From Pontixanthobacter sp. CEM42 (GTDB taxonomy: Bacteria > Pseudomonadota > Alphaproteobacteria > Sphingomonadales > Sphingomonadaceae), in assembly GCF_017812015.1 (NCBI RefSeq), contig NZ_JADQTN010000001.1, positions 1,094,501 to 1,158,500 of the forward strand: a DNA stretch of 64,000 bases, read 5' to 3'. The position numbers and the translations under genes are program-made. Positions 9,644-19,866 of the stretch are shown in pieces (within the stretch, counting starts at the first letter, position 1; each line of letters begins with the position of its first letter). The notes beneath the pieces are model-generated. The model ran no database searches and had not been told where the DNA came from. It worked only from the letters and a program-made list of their open reading frames with translations.

Positions 9644-11193
9644 CAGTGCGCTCCCTCTGCTTTCTTGTCGATCTCAGGCATTGCGTTGGCAGCCTCTTCT
9701 AGCGGTTCGCCGACTACCAGTTTCGCATCCCCTTCAGGAGCGGCACGAGCAAGCCGCGCATCCAGCGCTGCAATGTCAGCACGCATTGGTGCAAGGAAGC
9801 TTTCGGGATAAACACCCATCCACAGAACCGCTGCAGCAATCGGGCCGAGCATGATCCACTCACGCAGCGACAAGTCCTTCATCGCGGCGGCGTCAGCGTT
9901 CTTCTGCTCACCAAAGGCCACCCGGCGGTAAAGATACAGCATATAACCAGCACCCAAGATGATGCCCGTCGTCAACACAAAGGTCGTCAGACTGGAAACC
10001 TTGTAGACACCCGCAAGGCTGAGGAATTCCGCGACAAACCCGCTAGTACCCGGCAGGCCAATGCTGGCCATCGTGAACAGCAGGAAGAACAGCGCATATT
10101 TCGGCATGTTGATCGCAAGGCCGCCATAACGGTCAATCTCTCGCGTATGCAGCTGGTCATAGATGATGCCCACGCACAGAAACAATGCGCCCGACACCAA
10201 ACCGTGGCTCAGCATCATAATCATTGCGCCTTCAAGGCCCTGCACATTGAACGCAAACAGGCCCGCAGTCACAATCGCCATATGCGCGACCGAACTATAG
10301 GCGATCAGCTTCTTCATATCGTGCTGCACCAGCGCAATCAGGCTGGTGACGATCACTGCGACCATGGACAGACCGAAGATCAGCCACACGAATTGCGCGG
10401 ATGCTTCGGGGAACATTGGCAGGCTGAAACGGATAAAGCCGTAACCGCCCATTTTCAGCAGAACACCCGCCAAAATGACTGAGCCTGCCGTTGGCGCCTG
10501 AACGTGCGCATCGGGCAACCAAGTATGCACCGGCCACATCGGCATTTTTACGGCGAAGCTGGCAAAGAATGCGAGCCATAGCCACGTTTGTGCCTCTGGC
10601 GCGAAATCGTAATTCATCAGCGTCGGGATGTATGTCGTGCCCGCTTCATTCACCATCCACAGCATCGCGATCAGCATCAGGACCGAACCGAGCAGCGTGT
10701 AGAGGAAGAATTTGTAGCTAGCGTAAATCCGGTTATCGCCGCCCCAGATGCCGATGATCAGATACATCGGGATCAGACCTGCCTCGAAGAAAATATAGAA
10801 CAGGAACATATCCTGCGCGGCGAACACGCCGATCATCAGCAATTCCATGAACAGGAACGCTGCCATATATTCGCCCACACGCTTCTGGATCGATTCCCAG
10901 CTTGCGAGGATGCAGATCGGCATCAGGAATACAGACAACACAATCAGCATCAGCGCGATACCGTCGATGCCCAACGCATAGCTAAAGCCTGCGAACAGCT
11001 CTGCCCGCTCGGTAAATTGCCACTGAGCGCCGCCAATATCGTAGTTGACCCACAGCAGAATGCCGCAGGCTAGATTGATCAGCGTAGCGACCAAAGCAAT
11101 GACACGTGCGGCCTCTGCCTTAACGAACAGACACGCAACCGCTGCAACGGCCAGAACGGCAAGCATAGTAGAAAGGATGGGAAAACCGCCCAT
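9643..11193 (-). CDS. nuoM: NADH-quinone oxidoreductase subunit M
   Basis: A 516-residue antiporter-like subunit of the complex I membrane arm with about 14 helices. The FEAGLIPMYLIIGIWG segment carries the conserved TM5 Glu, and KMPMWPVHTWLPDAHVQAP is the discontinuous TM7 region of the Mrp-like family. I chose the ATG at 11193 because it overlaps the nuoL stop as TAATG and gives the N-terminus usual in relatives; a longer frame begins at 11208. A charged extension of about 40 residues follows the last helix. The stop overlaps nuoN. Confidence 0.97.
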   Translation of the reverse strand: MGGFPILSTMLAVLAVAAVACLFVKAEAARVIALVATLINLACGILLWVNYDIGGAQWQFTERAELFAGFSYALGIDGIALMLIVLSVFLMPICILASWESIQKRVGEYMAAFLFMELLMIGVFAAQDMFLFYIFFEAGLIPMYLIIGIWGGDNRIYASYKFFLYTLLGSVLMLIAMLWMVNEAGTTYIPTLMNYDFAPEAQTWLWLAFFASFAVKMPMWPVHTWLPDAHVQAPTAGSVILAGVLLKMGGYGFIRFSLPMFPEASAQFVWLIFGLSMVAVIVTSLIALVQHDMKKLIAYSSVAHMAIVTAGLFAFNVQGLEGAMIMMLSHGLVSGALFLCVGIIYDQLHTREIDRYGGLAINMPKYALFFLLFTMASIGLPGTSGFVAEFLSLAGVYKVSSLTTFVLTTGIILGAGYMLYLYRRVAFGEQKNADAAAMKDLSLREWIMLGPIAAAVLWMGVYPESFLAPMRADIAALDARLARAAPEGDAKLVVGEPLEEAANAMPEIDKKAEGAH

Positions 11194-13190
11194 TACATCA
11201 GCACCCATGTCACCGCCGCAACAACCCCGAGGATCATCACCAGCGCATAAGAATTAAGATAGCCCGACTGGATCTTCTTCGCCGCGACGGTGCCCTTTTG
11301 GACGACCCACGCCGCGCCATTGGGACCAAACCGGTCAATGATACCTTGATCACCAATGATCCAGAATTTCCGGCCCAGCCAGAATGCCGGACGGACAAAC
11401 AAGAAGTTATAGAGCTCGTCGAAATACCACTTGTTGAACACGAACCGGTGCACATAGCGGAACTGGTCGACGAACTTGCCCGGGATCGAAGTGTCCTTGA
11501 TGTAGGCCAGCCACGCGCCGAACAGGCCGAGCAGCATAACCACAAAGGCCGAGTATTTCACCCAATACGGAACCGCATGCATCGCATCGATCAAGTTTGC
11601 GTTGAAGAAGATCGAGCTGCCCCAGAACGCAGCATCATCGAGGAAGCTTGGCGCAAACACTTGTCCGGCAAAAATCGCACCGAGCGACAGCACGCCAAGC
11701 GGAACCAGCATTGAAACCGGGCTTTCGTGTGGTTGATAGCCACCAGTTGTGTCCTCGCCAGCTCCTTCCGGTGTCTTGTGGACGCTGTGCTGAATATGCT
11801 CGCTTTCGATCCAGCGTGGCTTGCCCCAGAAAGTCAGGAACATCAGTCGCCAGCTGTAGAAGCTAGTCAGCAACGCTGCGAACACACCCATCCAGAATGC
11901 AAAGGTGCCGAGGCCGGTTCCGCGCGCAAATGCAACTTCGAGAATAGCATCTTTCGACCAGAAGCCGGCAAAGCCAGCGCCGAGGTGATAAACACCCACG
12001 CCAGTAATCGCGAGCGTACCAAACATCATCGCCCAGAATGTGATCGGGATCTTCTTACGCAGGCCGCCATAATACCGCATGTCCTGCTCGTGATGCATCG
12101 CATGGATCACCGAACCGGCACCAAGGAACAACAGCGCTTTGAAGAATGCGTGGGTGAACAGGTGGAACATCGCCACGCCGTAAGCGCCTACGCCAGCGGC
12201 AAAGAACATATATCCCAACTGCGAGCAGGTTGAATACGCAATAACCCGCTTGATGTCCCACTGCGTGGTACCGATTGTCGCGGCGAAGATACAGGTTGCT
12301 GCACCGACGAATGTGACCATTGCGAGAGCTACCGGAGCAGCCTCAAACATTGGCGAGAGGCGGCACACCATGAATACGCCCGCGGTCACCATAGTCGCAG
12401 CGTGGATCAGGGCAGAAACAGGTGTAGGCCCCTCCATCGCGTCGGGCAGCCAAGTATGCAGACCAAGCTGCGCGGACTTACCCATCGCGCCGATGAACAG
12501 CAGAATGCACAGAATATCCATCGTGTGCATCCGGTAGCCCATGAAGCCAATAGTTGCGCCGCTCATCGTAGGGGCAGCTTCGAGAATTTCGGGAATGCTG
12601 GTCGTGCCGAACACGATGAATGTGCCAAAGATACCCAGCATAAAGCCAAGGTCACCCACTCGGTTTACCACGAAGGCTTTGATCGCCGCTGCGTTGGCGG
12701 TTGGTTTCTTGAACCAGAAACCGATCAGCAAATAGGATGCGAGGCCTACCCCTTCCCAGCCAAAGAACATCTGGACGAGGTTATCGGCGGTCACCAGCAT
12801 CAGCATGGCAAAGGTGAACAGGCTCAGATAGGCGAAGAAGCGCGGTTGATCCGGATCCTCGTCCATATAGCCCCAGCTATACAGGTGAACGAGCGCAGAC
12901 ACGGTGGTGATCACCACCAGCATAACGGCGGTGAGCGTGTCGACGCGCAGCGCCCAATCGAAGCTCAGATTACCTGACTGGACCCATTGCAGAACCGGAA
13001 CGACTTCAGCCGTAGCGGTGCCTGATATAAAGCCGTAAAAGATCGGCCAGCTGAGCAAGCAGGATACGAACAGCGAACCGGTCGTAATCGTTTTGACGAC
13101 TGTATTGCCAAACGCACGGTTGCCCAACCCGCCGACAATTGCGGCGAGCAAAGGCAGGAATACGATAAGCAGTATCGAAGTGTGGAGCAC
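11193..13190 (-). CDS. nuoL: NADH-quinone oxidoreductase subunit L
   Basis: A 665-residue distal proton-pumping subunit of complex I, with about 16 helices. [16 protein letters not shown] holds the TM5 Glu, and [19 protein letters not shown] is the signature TM7-8 loop. The C-terminal 150 residues include the long lateral helix that braces the membrane arm. The start is GTG at 13190, six bases after the nuoK stop, with AAGGGAT upstream as ribosome site. Length is normal for alphaproteobacteria. Confidence 0.97.
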   Translation of the reverse strand: MLHTSILLIVFLPLLAAIVGGLGNRAFGNTVVKTITTGSLFVSCLLSWPIFYGFISGTATAEVVPVLQWVQSGNLSFDWALRVDTLTAVMLVVITTVSALVHLYSWGYMDEDPDQPRFFAYLSLFTFAMLMLVTADNLVQMFFGWEGVGLASYLLIGFWFKKPTANAAAIKAFVVNRVGDLGFMLGIFGTFIVFGTTSIPEILEAAPTMSGATIGFMGYRMHTMDILCILLFIGAMGKSAQLGLHTWLPDAMEGPTPVSALIHAATMVTAGVFMVCRLSPMFEAAPVALAMVTFVGAATCIFAATIGTTQWDIKRVIAYSTCSQLGYMFFAAGVGAYGVAMFHLFTHAFFKALLFLGAGSVIHAMHHEQDMRYYGGLRKKIPITFWAMMFGTLAITGVGVYHLGAGFAGFWSKDAILEVAFARGTGLGTFAFWMGVFAALLTSFYSWRLMFLTFWGKPRWIESEHIQHSVHKTPEGAGEDTTGGYQPHESPVSMLVPLGVLSLGAIFAGQVFAPSFLDDAAFWGSSIFFNANLIDAMHAVPYWVKYSAFVVMLLGLFGAWLAYIKDTSIPGKFVDQFRYVHRFVFNKWYFDELYNFLFVRPAFWLGRKFWIIGDQGIIDRFGPNGAAWVVQKGTVAAKKIQSGYLNSYALVMILGVVAAVTWVLM

Positions 13191-13196
13191 CGGTGC

Positions 13197-13517
13197 TTAT
13201 CCCTTCATCCGGTTGACATCATCGACCGCGATAGTGCCGCGGCCACGGAAATAGATGACGAGAATGGCAAGCCCGATAGCCGCTTCTGCCGCAGCGACGG
13301 TCAGCACGAACATCGCAAACACTTGCCCGGTCAGATCATTCAAGAACGCGCTAAAAGCGACCAATTGAATGTTCACCGCGAGCAGGATCAACTCGATCGC
13401 CATCAGAATGATGATCACGTTCTTCCGGTTGAGGAAAATGCCCAACACGCCGAGCACGAACAGGATCGCGCTGACCACGATGAAGTGCTCGATAGCGATA
13501 CCACCTAGATTGGTCAT
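13197..13517 (-). CDS. nuoK: NADH-quinone oxidoreductase subunit K
   Basis: A 106-residue protein with three transmembrane helices. The second and third carry the conserved Glu residues of the proton path ([10 protein letters not shown] and [10 protein letters not shown]). It packs between NuoJ and NuoN in complex I. The ATG overlaps the nuoJ stop by four bases, and the gene is followed after six bases by nuoL. Confidence 0.97.
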   Translation of the reverse strand: MTNLGGIAIEHFIVVSAILFVLGVLGIFLNRKNVIIILMAIELILLAVNIQLVAFSAFLNDLTGQVFAMFVLTVAAAEAAIGLAILVIYFRGRGTIAVDDVNRMKG

Positions 13518-14137
13518 AGCTCGACCCCCTTGCCCACTTCGGGGTTCTGCATTTCGGTCGCGTCTTCGGGACGGCGGCGGTTCTGTTTGCCGATGTCTTG
13601 CTGGCCGCGAACATCCGCAGCGCTTTTCTCAAGCGTCAGCACAATCGCGCCAATCATCGCCACCAGCAGAATGATACCAGCAGCTTCGAACAGGAAGATG
13701 TACTTGCTGTAGAGCAGTGTACCGAGCGAGGTGATATTGCTCTCGCCAATCATCGGTGCAGCAGACCCGTCAGCTACACCGAGTTCCAAGGCACCTGCTT
13801 TGTAAGCTCCGATACCGAGTACCAGCTCGGCCAGAAGCACCAGCGCAATCGCGATTCCTAGTGGGAAATTCTTGATGAAACCGGCCCGCATCTCGGCGAA
13901 GTCGATATTGAGCATCATTACTACGAACAGGAACAACACCGCGACTGCACCGACATAAACGATGACCAGCAGCATCGCGATAAACTCCGCGCCAACAAGG
14001 ACCATCAGGCCTGCCGCATTGAAGAATGCCATGATAAGCCACAACACGGAATGCACCGGGTTACGCGCGGTAATTGTGAACACGCCACTGGCGATCACAA
14101 GAAGCGCGAACAGGTAAAAGGCGAGTGTTTGGATCAT
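13514..14137 (-). CDS. nuoJ: NADH-quinone oxidoreductase subunit J
   Basis: A 207-residue membrane subunit of complex I with five predicted helices. The TM3 segment [19 protein letters not shown] contains the conserved Tyr and pi-bulge region near the quinone/proton junction. The last 35 residues form a polar tail, longer than in E. coli but common in alphaproteobacteria. It overlaps nuoK at its stop and follows nuoI after 15 bases. Confidence 0.96.
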   Translation of the reverse strand: MIQTLAFYLFALLVIASGVFTITARNPVHSVLWLIMAFFNAAGLMVLVGAEFIAMLLVIVYVGAVAVLFLFVVMMLNIDFAEMRAGFIKNFPLGIAIALVLLAELVLGIGAYKAGALELGVADGSAAPMIGESNITSLGTLLYSKYIFLFEAAGIILLVAMIGAIVLTLEKSAADVRGQQDIGKQNRRRPEDATEMQNPEVGKGVEL

Positions 14138-14152
14138 TGTTACGCGCGGCCC

Positions 14153-14641
14153 CTATCTGTACGGCGCATCGGCTTCAAGGTTAGCGGCCAGTGCGCGCTC
14201 CCACTTGTCCCCGTTGGCCAACAATTTCGCTTTGTCGTACAGCAATTCTTCGCGTGTTTCGGTTGCGTATTCGAAATTCGGTCCCTCGACGATGGCATCA
14301 ACTGGGCACGCTTCTTGGCAGAAACCGCAATAGATGCACTTCGTCATATCAATGTCATAGCGCGTGGTGCGACGCGAACCGTCATCGCGCGGTTCTGACT
14401 CGATGGTGATCGCTTGCGCCGGGCACACCGCCTCACACAGCTTACAGGCGATGCAGCGCTCTTCCCCATTGGGGTAGCGGCGTAGCGCATGCTCACCGCG
14501 GAAACGTGGGCTAAGCGGGTTCTTCTCGAACGGATAATTGATCGTCACTTTGGGTTTGAAGAAATACTTCAAGGTCAGCATATGCGCCTTGACGATTTCC
14601 CACAGAGTGAACGATTTAATGAGATGTGCTAGAGTGCTCAT
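14153..14641 (-). CDS. nuoI: NADH-quinone oxidoreductase subunit I
   Basis: A 162-residue subunit carrying clusters N6a and N6b, which pass electrons from NuoG to NuoB. Two ferredoxin motifs are intact: [12 protein letters not shown] and [12 protein letters not shown]. The N-terminal amphipathic helices dock on NuoH. I chose the ATG at 14641, which overlaps the stop of the upstream 130-residue gene by four bases; the longer frame from 14677 lies inside that gene. The following nuoJ starts 15 bases on. Confidence 0.96.
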   Translation of the reverse strand: MSTLAHLIKSFTLWEIVKAHMLTLKYFFKPKVTINYPFEKNPLSPRFRGEHALRRYPNGEERCIACKLCEAVCPAQAITIESEPRDDGSRRTTRYDIDMTKCIYCGFCQEACPVDAIVEGPNFEYATETREELLYDKAKLLANGDKWERALAANLEADAPYR

Positions 14642-15030
14642 GATGCCTCGCCTCCGCTGGCTGTTGCCACGGAGCATGTGCCCTTGATTTCCATAGTTTC
14701 GCCATCAGGCGTGGTACCCTTGATCGCAATGGAACTTGTACCAGCGTCTGTATCGAGATCACTAATGTCCAAATCGACATTAAACTCGGGTGCGGTCAGT
14801 TTTATATACAGGTTGGTCGGTAGAGAATCGAAGACCTGTGCGATCTTGCGGTCCTTCGCCAACACTTCACCATCGCCGGTAACTTTGTATAGCGTCAACA
14901 CATTGCCGCGATGTGCCGCAGTAGCTTCCTCGGAAGGTGCGAACACAGTCAGATAGGCTGTCTCAGCGCGACAATCGAATGTCGTGCCGGACATCGCAGC
15001 AGCTGCGGCTGTGGCTAGGAGAATGCTCAT
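14638..15030 (-). CDS. Unknown exported protein inserted between nuoH and nuoI
   Basis: A 130-residue protein with a short N-terminal hydrophobic stretch ending in Ala-rich sequence (residues 1-13), which I read as an export signal. The rest is a hydrophilic, probably beta-rich domain with one Cys near each end (about residues 19 and 119), possibly a disulfide pair. I recognise no family. Both ends overlap complex I genes by four bases (ATGA at nuoH/this gene and at this gene/nuoI), so it is translated as part of the nuo series. A role in complex I assembly or a periplasmic contact is inference only. Confidence 0.8.
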   Translation of the reverse strand: MSILLATAAAAAMSGTTFDCRAETAYLTVFAPSEEATAAHRGNVLTLYKVTGDGEVLAKDRKIAQVFDSLPTNLYIKLTAPEFNVDLDISDLDTDAGTSSIAIKGTTPDGETMEIKGTCSVATASGGEAS

Positions 15031-16076
15031 AGCGGCGCATACCTCGTCAACATCAGATATCCGGAGATCAGGAATACGAACAGCAGGCTCAGCGGCAGGA
15101 ACACTTTCCAGCCAAGGCGCATCAATTGGTCATAGCGGTACCGGGGCACGGTTCCCCAGGTCCAACTGAAGATGAAGAAGAAGACAAACATCTTCCCGAA
15201 CAGCCATATCCAGCCCGGTATTGCGTAGAGCGGTTCCCACTCGACCGGCGGCAACCACCCGCCGAAGAATAGGATCGCACATAGCGCGCACATCAGCAAA
15301 ATGTTGGCGTACTCGCCGAGCCAGAACAGTGCGAAGGACATCGAGCTATATTCGGTCTGATAACCGGCGACGAGTTCGGACTCAGCCTCGGTCAGATCGA
15401 ATGGTGCACGCGCCGTCTCTGCCATGGCAGAGATCAGGAACATCACGAAGAGTGGGAACAGCAGCGGATTAAACGCAAAGGCATTCACGAAGCCCAGCCC
15501 GTGCCCCTTCTGCGCCACGATAATATCGTTGAGATTAAACGAGTTTGCCCACAGCACTACACACACCAGAATGAAGCCGATAGAGACCTCATAGGAGATC
15601 ATCTGAGCAGCGGCGCGCATCGCGGAGAAGAACGGATATTTGGAGTTGGACGCCCAGCCCGAGATAACCACGCCGTATACACCCAGCGAACTCACCGCGA
15701 GAACGTAGAGCAATCCGACATTGATATCCGCCAGCACCGCTCCGGAGTTGAACGGAATCACCGCCCATGCAGCGAGTGCCACGGTGAACGTGATAATCGG
15801 CGCGAGCAGGAAAAGGCCCTTATTCGCCGCCGAGGGAATGATCGTTTCCTGCAGGAAGACTTTCAAGCCGTCGGCAAAGCTTTGCAGCAAACCGAACGGA
15901 CCAACCACATTGGGCCCGCGCCGCATCATAATCGCGCCGAGAACCTTGCGGTCGACATAGATAATCATCGCAACTGCCAGCATCAGCGGCAGCGCAATCA
16001 GCAGAATACCTGCGATGGTCGCAGTGAACCACGCAAATTCGTAACTCATGCCGAAGGATTGGAAATATTCGGTCAT
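15027..16076 (-). CDS. nuoH: NADH-quinone oxidoreductase subunit H
   Basis: A 349-residue membrane subunit with eight or nine helices. It forms much of the quinone chamber and joins the peripheral arm to the membrane arm. Signatures are GPFGLLQSFADGLKVFLQE (quinone-site loop) and FDLTEAESELVAGY, with the conserved acidic residues of the E-channel. The ATG overlaps the stop of the upstream 54-codon gene as TGATG, and the stop overlaps the exported-protein gene downstream. Confidence 0.97.
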   Translation of the reverse strand: MTEYFQSFGMSYEFAWFTATIAGILLIALPLMLAVAMIIYVDRKVLGAIMMRRGPNVVGPFGLLQSFADGLKVFLQETIIPSAANKGLFLLAPIITFTVALAAWAVIPFNSGAVLADINVGLLYVLAVSSLGVYGVVISGWASNSKYPFFSAMRAAAQMISYEVSIGFILVCVVLWANSFNLNDIIVAQKGHGLGFVNAFAFNPLLFPLFVMFLISAMAETARAPFDLTEAESELVAGYQTEYSSMSFALFWLGEYANILLMCALCAILFFGGWLPPVEWEPLYAIPGWIWLFGKMFVFFFIFSWTWGTVPRYRYDQLMRLGWKVFLPLSLLFVFLISGYLMLTRYAPL

Positions 16077-16240
16077 CAGTCGCAGTCCCCGCCTTCGCTG
16101 TACGAGCCGCCACCGCCATTAGACGATTCAGAATTCGGCCCCCGGCCCAACTTTCCCATGAAAGATGGAGCGAACGTCGACAGCAGCATCAAGACAATAA
16201 GGAAAGCCAAAGCACCTCCAAAGAGTATCAGCACATTCAT
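16076..16240 (-). CDS. 54-residue membrane peptide between nuoG and nuoH
   Basis: A short gene starting at the ATG at 16240. The peptide has one strongly hydrophobic helix (residues 3-24) and a flexible polar tail rich in Gly and Ser, ending in Gly-Asp-Cys-Asp. Its start overlaps the nuoG stop by four bases (ATGA) and its stop overlaps the nuoH start (TGATG), an arrangement hard to explain unless it is translated. A tail-anchored or N-in/C-out single-span protein is likely. I know no named family for it; a supernumerary or assembly peptide of complex I is one possibility. Confidence 0.75.
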   Translation of the reverse strand: MNVLILFGGALAFLIVLMLLSTFAPSFMGKLGRGPNSESSNGGGGSYSEGGDCD

Positions 16241-18246
16241 TCCGCCGCCTCCGCCAGTTCTTCACCGTGGATCAGTTCTGCAGAACATTGCTGCATCGTC
16301 GCGCTGGCGCGGGCGATGGGATTGGTCAGATAGAAATCCTTGATCGGATAGGCCGCAATCGTTCCTTCCGCTTTGGCCTTGCTGTCCGCTTTCGGAAGAT
16401 CGCCAAAATCGGCCAAACCTTCTTCGCCCAGTGCAGGCACAGCTTTGATCATCGCGGCTTGCAATTCGGCAAAGCTGTCAAAACCAACGCTCACGCCCAA
16501 AGCATCCGCCAGCGCGCGCAGGATAGTCCAATCCTCGCGCGCATCGCCGGGCGCAAACACGGCTTTTTCGGCAAATTGCACGCGGCCTTCAGTGTTGACG
16601 TAAGTGCCATCCTTCTCGGCATAGGACGCCGCTGGCAGAATGATATCCGCGGCATGCGCGCCTTTATCACCGTGGTGGCCGATATAGACTTTCAGCGCGT
16701 CGACAAATGGCTCGAAATCCATTTCATCCGCGCCCAGAGAGAACACCACTTTCGGTTTCGCTTTGACGACATCCGCCATGCCGTTTTTCTGCGCGTAGCC
16801 GAGCATCAACCCGCCCATCCGTGCAGCAGAGAAGTGCATCACGTTGAAGCCATTCCAGCCATCTTTGACGAGCTTGAACTTATCGACGAGTTTGAGGCCA
16901 GCACCGAGCGCACCTTGCGCCAGTGCAGCACCGCCGAGGATAACCGCCGGCCGTTCAGCCTTCTTCATCGCATCGCCAAGCGCTTTGGGAATACGGTTTA
17001 GGACAGACAGATCTTCGCCGAGGAAGGTCGCAGGATATGTGGTTTCCCATTTAGGCCCGACCACAAACACTTGTGCGCCGTTCTTCACAGCCTTTCTAAT
17101 ACGGGCATTGACCAGCGCCGCTTCCCAGCGAACGTGGCTGCCCACGATCAGGATCGCATCAGCGGTCTCGATACCAGCAAAGGTCGTGTTGAAATTGACC
17201 GCAGCCAAGTTCGACACATCATAATCCATGCCGGTCTGGCGGCCTTCGAGCAGTTTGCTACCCATCGCGCCCAGCAGCGCTTTGGCCGCGAACATCGTTT
17301 CACAATCGACCATATCGCCCGCAATTGCAGCGACATTCTTGCCCGGCTTGGCTTTGGCGATGGCCTTAAACGCCTCGTCCCAGCTGGATTCAGCCAGCTT
17401 ACCACGCTTGCGCATGAAAACTTTGTCGAGACGGCGCTTGGTCAAGCCATCGACTTGATAGCGGCCTTTGTCGCTGAGCCATTCCTCATTCACATCATCA
17501 TTGATGCGGGGGAGCGCGCGCATAACTTCGCGCCCACGGCTATCGAGACGGATATTCGCGCCAACCGCGTCGGACACGTCGATGCTCAGTGTCTTCTTGA
17601 GCTCCCACGGACGCGCTTCAAATGCGTAAGGACGCGAGGTGAGCGCACCAACAGGGCACAGATCAATCACATTGGCGCTCAGTTCGTGCGCCGCAGCCTG
17701 TTCAAGATAGGTGGTGATCTGCATATCTTCGCCGCGATACAGCGCGCCGATTTCGTCCACGCCAGCGATCTCCTCGCTAAAACGAACGCAGCGAGTACAG
17801 TGAATGCAGCGGGTCATAACCGTCTTGATCAACGGGCCCATATATTTCTCGGTCACCGCACGCTTATTTGCGTCATAGCGCGTTGCACCGCGACCATAGG
17901 CCATGGACTGGTCTTGCAGGTCGCATTCGCCGCCCTGATCGCAAATCGGGCAGTCGAGCGGGTGGTTAATCAGCAGAAATTCCATCACGCCTTCGCGCGC
18001 GGTTTTCACCATCTCGCTGTCGGTACGGATTTCCTGGCCTTCGGCAGCCGGCAGCGCGCAGCTAGCCTGCGGCTTAGGCGGTCCAGGCTTCACTTCGACC
18101 AGACACATGCGGCAATTGCCGGCAATGCTCAGCCGTTCATGATAACAGAAGCGCGGGATCTCTTTGCCCGCAAGCTCACAAGCCTGAAGGACAGTCGCGC
18201 CTTCAGGGACTTCGAGTTCCTGTCCATCTACGGTTAGCTTAGGCAT
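16237..18246 (-). CDS. nuoG: NADH-quinone oxidoreductase subunit G
   Basis: A 669-residue catalytic-arm subunit holding several Fe-S clusters. The N-terminal [2Fe-2S] domain has CYHERLSIAGNCRMC; the His-ligated N5 site shows HPLDCPICDQGGECDLQD; then follows the N4 motif CIHCTRCVRF with a later CPVGAL. The C-terminal two thirds is a molybdopterin-oxidoreductase-like fold that has lost its cofactor, as is usual. The ATG overlaps the nuoF stop (TAATG). Confidence 0.97.
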   Translation of the reverse strand: MPKLTVDGQELEVPEGATVLQACELAGKEIPRFCYHERLSIAGNCRMCLVEVKPGPPKPQASCALPAAEGQEIRTDSEMVKTAREGVMEFLLINHPLDCPICDQGGECDLQDQSMAYGRGATRYDANKRAVTEKYMGPLIKTVMTRCIHCTRCVRFSEEIAGVDEIGALYRGEDMQITTYLEQAAAHELSANVIDLCPVGALTSRPYAFEARPWELKKTLSIDVSDAVGANIRLDSRGREVMRALPRINDDVNEEWLSDKGRYQVDGLTKRRLDKVFMRKRGKLAESSWDEAFKAIAKAKPGKNVAAIAGDMVDCETMFAAKALLGAMGSKLLEGRQTGMDYDVSNLAAVNFNTTFAGIETADAILIVGSHVRWEAALVNARIRKAVKNGAQVFVVGPKWETTYPATFLGEDLSVLNRIPKALGDAMKKAERPAVILGGAALAQGALGAGLKLVDKFKLVKDGWNGFNVMHFSAARMGGLMLGYAQKNGMADVVKAKPKVVFSLGADEMDFEPFVDALKVYIGHHGDKGAHAADIILPAASYAEKDGTYVNTEGRVQFAEKAVFAPGDAREDWTILRALADALGVSVGFDSFAELQAAMIKAVPALGEEGLADFGDLPKADSKAKAEGTIAAYPIKDFYLTNPIARASATMQQCSAELIHGEELAEAAE

Positions 18247-19541
18247 TATTCAGCAGCCTCCGCGAATTGCGCGTTATGCTCTTCGATACGTCGTTCAAGT
18301 TCAGGGCGGAAATGCCGGATCAAGCCCTGGATCGGCCATGCGGCTGCGTCGCCAAGTGCGCAGATTGTGTGACCTTCAACCTGCTTGGTAACCTGTTGCA
18401 ACATATCGATTTCTTCGATAGCTGCATCACCAGTGCGCAGGCGCTCCATCATCCGCCACATCCAACCAGTGCCTTCACGACATGGCGTACACTGGCCGCA
18501 GCTTTCGTGCTTGTAGAAATAGCTGATCCGGCTGATCGCGCGGACGATATCGGTGGATTTGTCCATCACGATAACCGCTGCAGTACCGAGGCCAGACCCG
18601 ACAGCCTTCAGACCATCGAAATCCATCGGCGCGTCGATAATATCCTTCGCCGGAACCAACGGAACCGAAGAGCCACCGGGGATTACAGCCAGTAGATTGT
18701 CCCACCCGCCAGTGATGCCGCCGCAATGCTTTTCAATTAGCTCGCGGAAAGGAATGCTCATTTCCTCTTCGACGACGCATGGCTTTTCGACATGGCCGCT
18801 GATCTGGAACAGTTTCGTGCCGTGATTGCCTTCATTGCCGAAGCTTGAGAACCAGCTTGCGCCACGCCGTAGGATCGTCGGCACAACCGCGATACTCTCG
18901 ACATTGTTCACTGTGGTCGGGCAACCATAGAGGCCCGCACCCGCCGGAAATGGCGGCTTCAGGCGTGGCTGGCCTTTTTTACCTTCAAGGCTTTCGATCA
19001 TCGCGGTTTCTTCACCGCAAATGTAAGCGCCTGCACCGCGGTGCATGAACACGTCGAAGTCGTAGCCGGAACCGCTAGCATTCTTGCCGATCAGACCGGC
19101 AGCATTTGCCTCATCAATGGCTTTCTGTAGCACTTCAGCTTCGCGAATATATTCGCCGCGAATGTAGATATAGGCAGCCCGCGCACGCATCGCGAAACCG
19201 GCGACCAACGCGCCCTCAATCAGCTTGTGCGGATCATGGCGGATAATCTCGCGGTCTTTGCACGAACCCGGCTCGGATTCGTCGGCGTTGATGACAAGGA
19301 AGCTCGGCCGACCGTCTTTGCTCTCTTTCGGCATAAACGACCATTTCAGGCCGGTCGGGAAACCAGCCCCGCCCCGCCCGCGCAGACCCGATGCTTTCAT
19401 CTCGTCGATGATAGCATCATTGCCGCGCGCGATCAGCGCTTTGGTATTGTCCCAATCGCCGCGCTTCTTCGCAGCCTTAAGGCCAGCGTCCTGGAAGCCG
19501 TACAGATTGGTGAAAATGCGGTCTTTGTCTTGAAGGCTCAT
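18246..19541 (-). CDS. nuoF: NADH-quinone oxidoreductase subunit F
   Basis: A 431-residue subunit that binds NADH and FMN and carries cluster N3. Motifs are [10 protein letters not shown] (NADH/FMN loop), [14 protein letters not shown], and the 4Fe-4S ligands [12 protein letters not shown] with a later Cys in HTICALGD. The ATG at 19541 has AAGGAGGG eight bases upstream and overlaps the stop of the preceding 47-codon gene by four bases; the longer frame to 19757 runs through that small gene and is rejected. Confidence 0.97.
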   Translation of the reverse strand: MSLQDKDRIFTNLYGFQDAGLKAAKKRGDWDNTKALIARGNDAIIDEMKASGLRGRGGAGFPTGLKWSFMPKESKDGRPSFLVINADESEPGSCKDREIIRHDPHKLIEGALVAGFAMRARAAYIYIRGEYIREAEVLQKAIDEANAAGLIGKNASGSGYDFDVFMHRGAGAYICGEETAMIESLEGKKGQPRLKPPFPAGAGLYGCPTTVNNVESIAVVPTILRRGASWFSSFGNEGNHGTKLFQISGHVEKPCVVEEEMSIPFRELIEKHCGGITGGWDNLLAVIPGGSSVPLVPAKDIIDAPMDFDGLKAVGSGLGTAAVIVMDKSTDIVRAISRISYFYKHESCGQCTPCREGTGWMWRMMERLRTGDAAIEEIDMLQQVTKQVEGHTICALGDAAAWPIQGLIRHFRPELERRIEEHNAQFAEAAE

Positions 19542-19681
19542 AGTGGCAGCCCTCCTTGCGAAACGAAGTAAATGGCGCCCACCACGATCAATGCGATGAC
19601 GCCGAATTTGATCAGGCCCATCAAAACCTTCCACGCAATTACGACCAGAATAATGGCGATGATAATCGTGCCGATTTCCAT
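19538..19681 (-). CDS. 47-residue hydrophobic peptide upstream of nuoF
   Basis: A very short gene starting at the ATG at 19681. The peptide is almost wholly hydrophobic, with two helix-length segments (residues 3-16 and 26-41) around Trp-Lys and Lys residues, ending Gly-Gly-Leu-Pro-Leu. It is probably an inner-membrane hairpin or single long span. Its start overlaps the stop of the 61-residue gene (TGATG), and its stop overlaps nuoF by four bases, so its 3' end carries the nuoF ribosome site. No family recognised. Confidence 0.72.
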   Translation of the reverse strand: MEIGTIIIAIILVVIAWKVLMGLIKFGVIALIVVGAIYFVSQGGLPL

Positions 19682-19866
19682 CACATGTCCCCTGGTGAGC
19701 TTTGGTGACGGGCCGCTCTGATCCCGCGCAGTGCGAGCACTTGGAACAGCAAGCCAATACCCATCAGCGCGATGCCCAATGTCCGCTCACCAGCTGACGC
19801 ATTATATGCGCCGATGAGGAAACTCGCGAGGCCGCAAATGGCGTAGAGGATGGTGCGGATGCCCAT
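19681..19866 (-). CDS. 61-residue two-helix membrane peptide (paralogue of its upstream neighbour)
   Basis: A small membrane protein starting at the ATG at 19866, which overlaps the preceding stop as TGATG; a GTG one codon upstream is also possible. It has two hydrophobic helices (about residues 5-21 and 30-46) and a basic tail. It aligns without gaps to the 55-residue protein just upstream: both have IGAY at residues 18-21, Gly31, Met-Gly-(Ile/Val)-Gly at 35-38, Phe41 and Leu-Ala at 44-45, so the two are ancient tandem duplicates. Function unknown; a complex I accessory role is suggested only by position. Confidence 0.75.
   Translation of the reverse strand: MGIRTILYAICGLASFLIGAYNASAGERTLGIALMGIGLLFQVLALRGIRAARHQSSPGDM

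Noticed and set aside
15501-16343. 280-codon plus-strand frame across nuoH and the 54-residue gene
   Set aside because: Antisense to coupled nuo genes, with an His-rich, shadow-like composition.
17071-18237. 388-codon plus-strand frame opposite nuoG
   Set aside because: Antisense to the Fe-S domains of nuoG, no ribosome site and no recognised domain.
18246-19757. Long nuoF start upstream of 19541
   Set aside because: The extra 72 residues run through the coupled 47-residue gene and look like frame noise (Cys-, His- and Arg-rich); the ATG at 19541 has a strong ribosome site and matches the family.
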